Source: Camillea tinctor (lineage: Eukaryota; Ascomycota; Sordariomycetes; Xylariales; Xylariaceae). From it: a stretch of 64,000 nt of DNA. The stretch lies in assembly GCA_022578605.1 (NCBI GenBank), contig MU394067.1:186001-250000 (forward strand), given 5' to 3'. Below the pieces are notes generated by a model, which was not told the origin of the DNA, did no database searches, and worked only from the letters and a program-made list of their open reading frames with translations. This document shows, in pieces, positions 37,499 to 48,100 of the stretch (the first letter of the stretch is position 1; every line of letters begins with the position of its first letter). The translations under genes were made by a program, and so were the position numbers.

Positions 37499-39126
37499 TA
37501 TTATTGCCAAAGCCAGTAACGCGCCGTTACTATGAATTGACAATTTAGCAAAGTAAGATATATAGCGTTACGTACCTGTGTATGTATGGATGTCTGTATG
37601 TAGGTGATGTATATGATCTGGCCCAACATACGCACACGCAAAAAACGCACATATACATAAAAGGGTGCCGCACCGGAGTGAGATTTTAGGTTACCCCCCA
37701 AGAAAGGTCCGCGCCACTCCTTTTCCTTTCTTTCGCTTTCCTCTCTGGCGGTATCTGGTTTTTTTTTTTTTTTCGACTATTGGACTTGTCCTCTCGGTGG
37801 GAATTACCACAGAGACGCAAGCAGGGGTGTTTTTTATGTAGTATTTGGGTTGATGAGAAAAGGGGTCGTACAAAGTTGGGGTGATGATGTGACAGGCAGA
37901 CAGGCACAGAGGAAGAGAGAGAGCAAAGCCTTCTTCTATGTAACCTATGTATGTCTTGGAATAATGCAGATTCGGTGTCACCCCAGGAAAGGGGAGGAGA
38001 AAGAGGAGATCTGATTTTGGGGGGTTGATTAATTGGTGTCCTACATACGATGAAATTCAACTAAAACGTTTTTTAATCTAGTAGTTAGAATTGACCAGGA
38101 ATGGTTTAGCGACATTTGAAGACTTGCTCGACTCAGCCCACAGGAGAAGGTTTGCTCATATTTTGATAAGAGCCCAAGTAGATGGAAGGTAATGGATGGA
38201 TCTACTTATTGTGTAAACAGATATATCGGAATATTGTTTTACCGTCAAGCCCCTTTTCTTCGAGTCCTCCACCCCTTGATAAAGGGCAGTTACTTAGCAA
38301 CCTACCTATCTTGAGATATCAAATATCTACTATAGTAAATGAGACTCAAGTACGAACAGATCTGTTTGAATAAAGCCACTCACGAGATGCTTGCCTTGTT
38401 CTCTTATCTTAAACAATTTGCCTTCGAGTGGCGTAGCCAGGCAACTTATAAGTCTACCGCAAGGAGGAAAGAAAGAAACGATACCTACCCATGAGCCCCT
38501 GTGATCATATTGTTCTTCAAGCAAAGAAATTTAAAAACGGAAATAGAGAAGTTTGAATCACTAACGTTTTAAAGTACTATCATTATTATATTACCGGTCC
38601 TCTAGCCCTGATCGATACCGTCCCTCACCCTAAGGAAGGCCAATCAACCGAAATGCGTGCGGAAAATGAGGAGGGAACATGTGTCTGAATATCCGAATCA
38701 AATACCTGACCGACTTTCCCTGTTCGTCCCTCCTGTGTATCTTCGCTCGCTATCACCCTTACTTATTTTCCGATGATATCGACTCATCCTCGTATGTTAT
38801 TGTCAGCACGCAGGTAGGCAGGTAAGCGGGAACTTATGCATCGTGTGGCTTGTAAACTAGGCTTCTCTTTCAATATACTACTAACCTTGGGGGAAGGAGC
38901 AGCAGTATAAGATAGCCCGTGCAGAGATAATGAATTTGGGGTTCAGAGTAGCAGCTAGGTTGATGCTTCCAGAGCAATCAGGTGAGCGTATGACAATGCA
39001 GAGCGGGATCATGTTATCGGTCTGCTACTCTAGATTCCTACTACATTATCTACTAGCTTGTACAATAACTCCAAAGCAGCCTTTCGCCCGAGATATATAA
39101 CTATATCGTTGCTATCATGACATAAT

Positions 39127-39144
39127 CCCCCCCCCCCCCCCCCC
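39127..39144. repeat. Poly-C tract (18 C)
   Basis: A homopolymer of 18 C in non-coding sequence. Its true length may differ because such runs are error-prone in sequencing. Confidence 0.9.
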
Positions 39145-40553
39145 TCCCTTTCTTAGGGCGCTCGATTACCATGTATTCCAGGTCATCAACATTTACTAGC
39201 CTGGGCTACTTCAAGTAGAAGAATGAAGGCATCCTAAGCTAGTTTATGAATGTCGTTGGTTATCACCATAATTTACAAATATCCCAAGCGAAGCCGTTAA
39301 TTATCCGTGTTTATAGGTAGAAAAATACTTTAACTAACAGTATAGGGATGAACATCTAAGTCTTGTGCTGAGATATACCAAGGGATAATATGTAGATTGT
39401 AGCTATTATCTATGTGATGCTAGTTGTCGGTTCTAGTACACACTAAAGCTCTTTAATGAACAGACGAGAGCTTAGCATTTCAAAAAGGACCCAAGTATCT
39501 TATCTTATGAACATGGGCTACAATGTAGTAGCATCTCATGTTGAGGTGACCTGATGACACGCACAAGTCAATTTATATCGTGAGAGGGTGAGGGATTAGA
39601 TAGGTGACTCAGGGGTATTTTCACATTTTCCTGAGTTCGACAAGCACCAACTCCTCTATTCCTTAAATTTATTTACATGTATATCTAGACAACCCCAATC
39701 CTAAACAATCTGGTCTGAGGATGGTCTCGTCTTGTCTCCTATCTCCTCTGTTTTAACTGAAGACCTATCTCCGCTATGTAAATCAACGAAAGGGGGGGGG
39801 AGGGAGTAGCTACCTTTTGCTTGGTCTTTTACGAGCTATTTAGGTACTTTGAATGAAATGTATATCTTGTTATTAAAAACGACCATTAGACACTCTTTGA
39901 GATTTCCTGTCTGGTAGTTCTAATCAAATATCAATATTAACATATAGGATCTCCCTCAAAAAGCAATTACTTACACTATCAAGAACGCATCGTGGTTACA
40001 TATAGGTACCCATTCATTATATTCGTGTCCCCTAACCATGGCCGTTGAAATGCCTTATACTCTATAGCTATGACCGAGTTCGACGTTTCCTTTAAACTAT
40101 TAAAGACGAAGGCAACTTCATAAACTTCTTTAACTCTCCTGATAGTTTAAGTAGTTCCAGTAGTAAAGAGAATGAAATCATCAGGATCGAAATGTCCCGC
40201 CAAAGCATTCCTAGTTTCCTCACCATAGGAGACGCATGGAGCTCTCTCCAAATGACTGGATTTGAATCACTTATCGGACATCTAGATAGCCATCACTAGT
40301 TTTACATTCCTATCAGCCTACCGGGATAAAACTCATATCCACTCAAATAAGAAGACCAAGCCCCTGAGTTTTCAGAACAACAACCCTAACCCGAGTGCTG
40401 TCAAAATCAATAAGGGTCTTTAAGGCTCGCACTAGGTATCACCATATCCTTAAGGTGGAGGCAGCAGCTACAGAGGTGAAAAGGAACCCAGACCCTTATA
40501 AACACAAAGGAAGTATCTTAGCCGCCGCCAACCCAGAAGATTCTCACAAACAA

Positions 40554-40570
40554 CCCTAACCCTAACCCCC
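40554..40570. repeat. Short interstitial telomere-type repeat
   Basis: CCCTAACCCTAACCCCC, two and a half TTAGGG-type units. A single CCCTAACCC with the same ACAA prefix occurs 170 bp upstream (40384-40392). Confidence 0.7.
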
Positions 40571-41535
40571 TTTCCCCCTTTCCGATGCCATGCCACCCAT
40601 CCTCCCTGGGAACACTCCGATTAACTCATCAATACATATGCCCGCCTCAGTCTCACCTCGTCTCATCCTCAAGCCCAAATTCACCAGAAGCACCAATTCC
40701 ATTTCGCATATCCAGCATCCAGCAATGAGAGTAGGACCGCCGGAGGAGGGGGGAATAAGATGTCACGGTAGTTCTCGCTAAGCAAAAGGTTATACACATG
40801 CACATACAGTAAGGTCCATCAAGGTAGACCACGGGGTCTCGAGAAGACCACGACACTTACTGCAGCATCTCTACAGTACCCTCCCAGTAACTTCAATATA
40901 GTATAACCTATATATATCCATAACTAGGTTAGATACCTACCGAACACAAGGGGAAAAAAGGAAAAAAGGAAGGCGGGATGACTATTTCCAAGAAGACCAC
41001 GACGAGAAGAAGAGCAGGTAAAGAAGAGAGCATTTATATAAATTCACACATGACTTACATACTCAGACCCACGTACCCAGTTAATATATATAAAGGGAGA
41101 GATAAAATCTCTTTCACTAAACACCAAAATAATGCTATTATCTCATACACTACTTCTATCAGGATATCTCTCTCGTGTATGTGTGCATACAGATACAATA
41201 CCAACGCCGCCGTTGTCGCCGTCGTCTTCCCGCCAAGTTTTCCGCGAGAACCTTGCTGACCATCACATCAGTTCCTCCCCTCACTCCACCCGCTCTTATG
41301 ATATATAATATGTATATGTATATGTATGTATGCCTGAATAATTTATAAATACCTATTTACCCTAGGTTAGGCATCGTAACGCATCTTTGTCATCGTCCGG
41401 CTTTCTAGACCAGCAATAACAATAGTAACAGGAACAATAACAACGCTGTGAATAAAAAACACTCATGTGAAAAAAATCCCATAACCCAAGCACCCTCCCC
41501 TTTTCCCCCCTGGCCTCCCTACCTTATTTTACCCT

Positions 41536-43059
41536 TTACGACCTCATCTCGAGATTAACCTCCCACCTCAGGCTTCCGCCTTTCCCGTACCCCTCTCCCA
41601 GACGATTCTGTATCAGGCTCGAGACGCGCAGGCGCAGACGGCTGAGCGCGGCGTCGTCGCATCCGCTCGCGACGCAGAGCTTGAGGTTCGCCATGCAGAG
41701 GCCGTAGTGGACCTGCCAGAATTGGGCCTCCTCGACGCGGGCGACGCTGGGCTCCTCCTCGATCTCGCGCACGATGTCCGAGACGCCCAGGTCTTTGGCG
41801 CTTTTGTTGTTGTTCGACCATCCCGAAGCATAGGAGGAAGAGGAAGTGGAGCGGCCGCCGTAGCTCATGAGGAGCATGAGGCCCTGGGCTACGGCTAGGC
41901 GGAAGCCGAGCACGAACATGGAGACGGCGACTAGGCCGCAGATGGCGCTGTCGAGGATCATGTGGATGGGGATGGAGAGCAGCGGGAACAGGACCAGGAG
42001 GGAGGAGGTCCCGATGGTCATGAAATGGAAGGGATTGGACAGCACGCTGGGCAGACTGGCTAGGTAGCTCACGCGCATGAGCTTGCTGATACGAGCATGG
42101 TTCCTCAGACCGTAGGCACTGACCAGGCTCGCAGCGATAGCGGCCAGACTCGTCATGTCCAGGCTGCCCATCGCGACTCTAGGCTCGGCCCCCTCGTGGG
42201 GATCCGGGTGATGCGACGCATGGTGGCCTTGGTCCTCGAGTACATGCTTCAGGTTGTGACTGACAAGATCGAAACCGCCGAAGATCAAGAAGACGCTCAG
42301 GGCGAAGCCAGAGAGGACCTCGGCGCGCTCCAGGCCAAAGGGGTGGCGTATGCTGCTGCGCTTCCAGACTTCGAAGTTGCCCAGCACCTCGACGGCGACG
42401 CATATGAGGGCGGACCCGACGTCGAAGAAGACCAGGTGGGAGAGGGCGGTCATGGCTAGCGAGCCGTGGCTGGAGAGGAACACTACGCAGGCTATGCCTA
42501 GATGACACATACACCAGTAGAGGCGGCGACGCTGGTCTTTGGACATGGACTTCCAGGCCTCCCTCACGGTCGGGACAGGCAGATCGCGGGGGAGAGCGAG
42601 GGGCGGACGCGGCGGGGGCTCTTGGAAGATCTGGTGCTGGGCACTGATGCTCGAGTGCTTGTACTTGTGGCCGCGGCGCTGGCCAACACTGGGCTTCACG
42701 GGACCAGAGGATATAACCTGGGTCTGGAAGTTGAAGGGGTTCGGGGCCTTGACGGTGGGTACGTCGAGAGGATCGGCGGGATCGGTATTAGAGGCCATGT
42801 TGGCTGTATGGGGTGGATGAGGATTGGTATGAAAGGTGGCGGTCACAGGCGATAGACGATTGGGATCATAGGGCATTAGATGGGAAGAGGGGGAGGAGAA
42901 AGAAGAGGAGGGGCTCTGATGGGGCAAGGGCAGACAATCAAGATCTATTCGGTCATCGTGTTCATCCTCATCTAGATCCAGAGTGGGAGTTCGGATGATA
43001 GGCGTGGGAGGTGTGGATGTGATGGAAACGGGAGGTGGTGCTAGAGTTGCTCTCGCCAT
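41536..43059 (-). CDS. ZRG17: Zrg17-type cation diffusion facilitator (zinc transporter subunit), 507 aa
   Basis: An intact single-exon frame. Residues 1-170 are Pro/Ser/Thr-rich and disordered, as in fungal Zrg17 proteins. Membrane segments run from about 182 to 395. The CDF signature R-H-P-F-G-L-E-R-A-E-V-L-S-G-F-A is at 238-253. The fifth-helix zinc motif is intact, H-M-I-L-D (366-370). In the second helix His208 and Asp213 are spaced H-x4-D instead of the usual H-x3-D. A short His-rich loop (279-288) precedes the middle helices. The C-terminal cytosolic domain (about 425-507) includes W-Q-V-H-Y-G-L-C-M-A-N-L-K. Known role: yeast and fission yeast Zrg17 pair with Msc2/Cis4 to load zinc into the ER/Golgi. 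A divergent neighbour starts at 43950. Confidence 0.92.
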   Translation of the reverse strand: MARATLAPPPVSITSTPPTPIIRTPTLDLDEDEHDDRIDLDCLPLPHQSPSSSFSSPSSHLMPYDPNRLSPVTATFHTNPHPPHTANMASNTDPADPLDVPTVKAPNPFNFQTQVISSGPVKPSVGQRRGHKYKHSSISAQHQIFQEPPPRPPLALPRDLPVPTVREAWKSMSKDQRRRLYWCMCHLGIACVVFLSSHGSLAMTALSHLVFFDVGSALICVAVEVLGNFEVWKRSSIRHPFGLERAEVLSGFALSVFLIFGGFDLVSHNLKHVLEDQGHHASHHPDPHEGAEPRVAMGSLDMTSLAAIAASLVSAYGLRNHARISKLMRVSYLASLPSVLSNPFHFMTIGTSSLLVLFPLLSIPIHMILDSAICGLVAVSMFVLGFRLAVAQGLMLLMSYGGRSTSSSSYASGWSNNNKSAKDLGVSDIVREIEEEPSVARVEEAQFWQVHYGLCMANLKLCVASGCDDAALSRLRLRVSSLIQNRLGEGYGKGGSLRWEVNLEMRS

Positions 43060-43949
43060 CGATCATTTGTCAATTGTTCAAATTTCTGGACCTTTTCTTA
43101 GACCTTTTCTTGGACCTTATCAGCTTTGTGTGCCTGGCGCTTGTCCCGATCCAGCAGCGGTAGGCATTGGTATGTACTTGTGTTGGGGTGTTATCTTGGA
43201 ATCATTTCGCTTCCGTTAAGAAGATGATGATGTTTTTGTTTTGTCTTAGAAAAAGGTGTACCTAAGTAAAGTCTGGCTCAAAGTCCAATAAGAAAGGCAT
43301 AATGTTTAAAGTTTGTTCTAAACCTAAGTAAACTTTATACATGTATTGCATGTATTGCATGTGTGTCAGGTACGGTTATGCCAATGTGCCCCCCGGGAAT
43401 GTGGGAGGGATAATATGGTAGCTGCCGTCTGATTGTGAGTTACCACAGCTGGCTTATGCAGGGTTCAGCGCCAATCATCTGCGCTAGAACATGGATCAGG
43501 GTCAGAACCTAGAAACTCTGAACCACGTTGTCCTTGATAGTGTATATGTATAACAACAACTACCTAAGTTTAGCTAACGAAACCTTCAACTCTAAACCCT
43601 TACACAACCGGACACAACTCATTGACACTTAACTTTACCAAACATGACAATATGATAACCCAATACCTTGAAACTTACAAGGAACATAAACCCTCAATGG
43701 CTTTGGCAAACACAAGACTAACTTAGACTCATTACTATTCCTCCCATGATCTAGAAATATGTCAATCTTCTATTATCCCCATCGTCATCATAAACATCAT
43801 CCTTGGACACCTTTGCGATGCGTTTCTGTGCGATACAATTAGATTCCTTGACGACGAGTTTTACGCACTGCTTAATACTTGCACTTCCACTTACACCTAC
43901 ACTTACATCCACACTTACATCCACGCGATCAACCTACACCTCGATCTAA
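43060..43949. promoter_or_regulatory. Divergent promoter region of ZRG17 and the two-TM gene
   Basis: An 890-bp spacer between head-to-head start codons, so it must hold both promoters if neither neighbour has a hidden gene between. A GTATTGCATGTATTGCATGT repeat lies near 43343-43362. The last 90 bases before 43950 are a CA-rich leader with repeated ACTTACA units. No zinc-response element could be identified by eye. Confidence 0.6.
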
Positions 43950-45134
43950 ATGGAGAACACATCACCTACTCAAGCGACAAGCCCGAGACAAAGTACAAGT
44001 CCGAGTTCGAGCCATTCGCCCGACGTAAACACACCTAGCGGTCGTAAACGGAGCGGCTCTGGAGGGAGCATCCTATCTAAGTTCCCCTTCCTGCGCACCG
44101 CCGAGAGCAAGTCGAGTCTGAACGAATCGCGACACCCCGAACCCACCGTCGCCCAAGATGCTCCCTCTCCTACCAGCAAACCCCCGCGCGCCCTCGCCGC
44201 CATATCCCAACAGCAGAAGACCCGTAGGCGTAAGGGTTCCCTGCGTAAGGTCGCCCTCCTCGGCCGTGGCGCCGCGCGCGAGAAGCGCAGCGAGATGAAA
44301 CCCCTACCTCTCGATAACACCACCGCCGCCGCCACCACCAACACTACTACCACTACCACTATCACTACCACTCAACCCCTCCAGAAGCCCTTGTCTGCCC
44401 CGGCCGCTATAGCAACCATCGCGACAGCATCAGAACTATCGCTCCCGAGCCCTATGATAGCACCCGACGGGTTCGGTCTGGGCATATCCGATGCGACCCC
44501 GCGACCCTCGATGGACGGCTACGCGTCGCGCAAAGCCGCCACGCTGCCTATACCCTCGCCTCCCACCTCCGAGCACGGCTCCTTTGTGCCGAGCCCCACC
44601 ATATCCTACACCACCACCGATGAGGAAGACGCCGTGCTCTCCATCCCCGTGCGCATCCCCTCCTCCGCCGCCGCAGCATCGCACGCCTCCCTCTCCTCTG
44701 GGACCTCCGAGCCCGCCCCCTACCTCCGGAGCCGCTCGTCCTCGACCTCGATCCAGCGGCGACGGTCCATCAAGCACGCTAAGTCGCCGCTCTCGCTGCA
44801 GGGCCTGACCGCCGCCGCCTCGCTGCCCGCCACCGCCGTGGTGGACGAGGACCACGACTACAGCGAGACCGAGTGGTGGGGGTGGGTCGTGCTCGTGGTG
44901 ACCTGGTTCGTCTTCGTCATCGGCATGGGCTCGTGCCTCAACGTCTGGAGCTGGGCCTGGGACGTCGGTACCACCCCCTACGCGCCCCCCGAGCTCGAGG
45001 ACGACCCGACCCTGCCCATCGTCGGGTACTACCCCGCCCTCATCATCCTCACCTGCATCATGGCCTGGGTCTGGGTCGTTGTCGCTTGGATCGGCATGAA
45101 GTACTTTAGGCATGCGAAGATCAGCGGCGATTAG
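43950..45134 (+). CDS. C-terminal two-transmembrane protein of unknown function, 394 aa
   Basis: A single-exon frame from M-E-N-T-S-P-T-Q. Residues 1-295 are Ser/Pro/Thr/Ala-rich, basic in patches (K-T-R-R-R-K-G-S-L-R-K) and probably disordered and phosphorylatable, with a run of eight Thr around 135. The ordered part is the last 90 residues: E-T-E-W-W-G-W-V-V-L-V-V-T-W-F-V-F-V-I (about 306-325, helix 1), a short loop with W-S-W-A-W-D-V-G and P-P-E-L-E-D-D-P-T-L-P, then Y-Y-P-A-L-I-I-L-T-C-I-M-A-W-V-W-V-V-V-A-W (helix 2), ending K-Y-F-R-H-A-K-I. A long cytosolic tail anchored by a Trp-rich hairpin is the simplest reading. Two-helix PIG-P-like proteins have a similar shape, but I see no decisive motif. 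The long overlapping minus-strand frame at 44436-45113 is a shadow. Confidence 0.82.
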   Translation: MENTSPTQATSPRQSTSPSSSHSPDVNTPSGRKRSGSGGSILSKFPFLRTAESKSSLNESRHPEPTVAQDAPSPTSKPPRALAAISQQQKTRRRKGSLRKVALLGRGAAREKRSEMKPLPLDNTTAAATTNTTTTTTITTTQPLQKPLSAPAAIATIATASELSLPSPMIAPDGFGLGISDATPRPSMDGYASRKAATLPIPSPPTSEHGSFVPSPTISYTTTDEEDAVLSIPVRIPSSAAAASHASLSSGTSEPAPYLRSRSSSTSIQRRRSIKHAKSPLSLQGLTAAASLPATAVVDEDHDYSETEWWGWVVLVVTWFVFVIGMGSCLNVWSWAWDVGTTPYAPPELEDDPTLPIVGYYPALIILTCIMAWVWVVVAWIGMKYFRHAKISGD

Positions 45135-48100
45135 AGAGGGTCTCCTTTTTTCTTTCTTTCTTTCTTTTTTTTTTTTAACAAATAATAATACGTGTATGTA
45201 TGTGTGCGTGATGTGATTGTTATATTATACCTACTCTAAACGGGGGAACTTGGCGCCTGTACACCTTTTTTAGAACTTTATACGATAATGAATGAAATGC
45301 GGTATCTGACTTTGCTTTGCTTTTTTTTTTCTCTCTTACCCCTTTTCCCTCTCGGCAGAGAGTATTTCCTATGTAATGGCTTATAAGCAAACTATTGCTT
45401 TCTAAATACAAACTCGTTCTAAACACGGGTGCGAATAGGAGACAGACCATCTTAATTCATGTCCCCAGGCCGCGCCCTAATGCATGGATTGACTCGAGTA
45501 GGCATTAGCTACAACGCCAGGGGCACAGTACATTAATAATGCAATAGCCTCTTGACCTAGGCGCCGAACCATAGAGAACTTGAACTATGTGTAGGAACAC
45601 TGTCTGGCTGAAATAGGTAGTTGTACGTCGCTCCTAGAAATAAAGGAGAGAGATATCACTGCCATGAGGAGGAGAAACGACTAGTCCTCTTGAGGTTCTA
45701 AGATAGGTTGGTTGGAAAGGGGGTTTACGGCCGTCCCCACACCACAATATCTAGAGTATAGATAAGGAAACACTCTTCTATTGCATACTTAACCTACCAA
45801 ATGGGAACGAACACTAGGAGCTCCCGAAACGGATTGCCAATCATTATATATCAAGCTTCGTACGAAGGAAAGAAATGCTTACTGTGTTGCTGTTATAGTT
45901 ACGCGCAGGATCAGAAGAAGGGAGGAGGTTGGAAGGACTCAGGTGTAAAGGGGTATCGGCATACTTAAGATTTGTTTTTTACTTAGATCGCTTTAGAACT
46001 CTTTCCTTTGTGGGAACATGGGTGTGGAGGACACCAAGAGGGAGATAAATTAATGTTAAAGATACCTGTGGTCTTCTTGGAGTTCAGCATATCTCTTGAA
46101 TATTTAAGGGGCAGGAGGGGGGAGGACTTCACGGATTTTGCGTTGTTTGTGATTACTGAGATAGGTTATATATCTTACTTACTGACTTACCTACCAAACC
46201 ACTTAACCTGCATACGCATGTCTTCTCATCCTCCTTCCTCTCCTTTAGGCATTATACGCTAGGAACGGTTGTTTGATACAATATCAAAGAATGGGTTACC
46301 CTCACGCAGCGAGCCTGTAGGCATATCACAAATAAAAGCCCGAAAAGAAAATTGATACTACAGTTCTCCTTCCCCTTTAAACAGCGACAGGTACCTGCAT
46401 CGTCTAACCTACCTACCCTACTGGCTACCCATACTAGAGCTATAACCGCTAAAACGCCCTACACATAGGCGATCCAGATAGCACAAGAAGCAACGTAAAG
46501 GGGGATCCCAAATCCCTACCTACCAATTCTACCTCTTCACCCTCCTCCCCTCCTCCCCCTTCCTTCCTCTTCCTCTTTCTCTTCCTCTTCCTCTTCCTAT
46601 ACTACTCGTTCACATGCTTGCCAACCCAACATCATCGTATAGCCCTTCCCCCCCTTTTCTCCACCCATCCCCCCCTATCCGCTTCCCGCGCGGTTAGGCC
46701 AAGTCAGGTCAGTGCGGAAATGCTCACACCCCGTGCCGCCTCAATGCATCTCGGGGGCCGGATCGGTTCGTCTCCGGGGGGTGACATGGTCTATCTATCT
46801 GTCTGGTTTTTTCTTTCTGTGCGTTTTGTCGCTAATAGCGCGCTTATAACGGTTTTTTTTTCCCTGTCTGTGACCTAGCTTGTGTGGGTAAGGGAAAGGG
46901 GGAGAGCCCCCCTTCCCTCCCCACAGGTCTTTAGTCTTTTCATGATATCCGGCTTAGTAGTAGTTTGTTCTCAGACACAATAAGAAGAAGAAGAGATGAG
47001 ATGGTTGATGTCGAGCTCGGAATGCAACATAGGGAAGTAGAGATTCCGTGGTAGCCGCCGGCCGGTGAAGGCTTAAGTGTATGTATGTTTTACAGGTTAT
47101 ATGTAGATCGAAGCTTCGGGGAGGGACGAGATCGTTCAATTGCTAGGTTAGGTAGGTAGATGGCAGATCAAGGAGGCTAGATATCTACCAACACCAACCA
47201 GACAGCGTAATAACGAGCGACTCTTCGGTCCGTGTACTTTCCTAAAGCAAGTAAAAGAAGAAGGTAGATAGGTAGGAAAGAGGGTCAATAGAGTGAAAAA
47301 AAACACTTGGCCTGCGGTGGATCTCAGGTTCAGTAAGTTATTGATTCTTTTTTTTCTTTGGTCCGCTGCTCGTTAAAGCCTCGTCAATCATGATCGTGAC
47401 AATGTTTATTTACTTTGTTTTCCCCACAACTCGGTCTGCCCTGCCTCTTAGACACCCTATGTATATTAGGCTTGCTTTCCCGGATGATCTTATATGTATG
47501 TACCTATGCCGTGCTTTGCATATATATCTACATCTACAGGTTACCTATCTATCCACCTACATATATAGTTCATAGGCATCATGTATACGCACATACGTAC
47601 GTGCTTTAGCTTTCCCGCCGGAAAGGTAGAATTAGGTAGGTAGGCGATGGGTGATCGTCGTGACTTACAGCTGTTTTTTCACATGTCTGCATATGTATGT
47701 ATGTCAGGTAGTTATATAACTATGCTAGATGACTAAACTGACATAGCTCGATATGTACGTATGAATGTAATGTATGTATGTCTTGAATGAACTGCAATTG
47801 TAAGTTGGAAGTGGTCCATTATTAGGTAATTCGCTATACTTGAGCTATGCTTCTGACCAATAAGACTCGGCCGAGGCCGGAAAGCAGGAAGATATGGGAC
47901 TGTGTGTAGAAGAGAGGGGGCCGGGCATCCGTCCGACGACGTCTGAGTGGATTGATTGTTTCGTCCACTTCGGAGATATGTACCTACTTACATACATACA
48001 TACGTTACATGACTCTGGTGCAGTTCTATGACTTTGAGGATCCATTATCCAGTATTATTTCACATAGTAGCTTAAGAGAAAGGGAAATCTGAAACGGAAC

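Larger units (their letters stand above)
37499..41535. other. 4-kb gene-free block
   Basis: No coding region was recognised. It contains a T run at about 37760-37773, an 18-base C run at 39127-39144, and two short vertebrate/fungal-type telomere motifs (40384-40392 and 40554-40570). The right end carries the probable 3' region of the ZRG17-like gene. Confidence 0.5.

Noticed and set aside
44436..45113. 225-codon minus-strand frame across the two-TM gene
   Set aside because: Shadow of the G+C-rich plus-strand coding sequence; Gly/Arg-rich mirror composition without domains.
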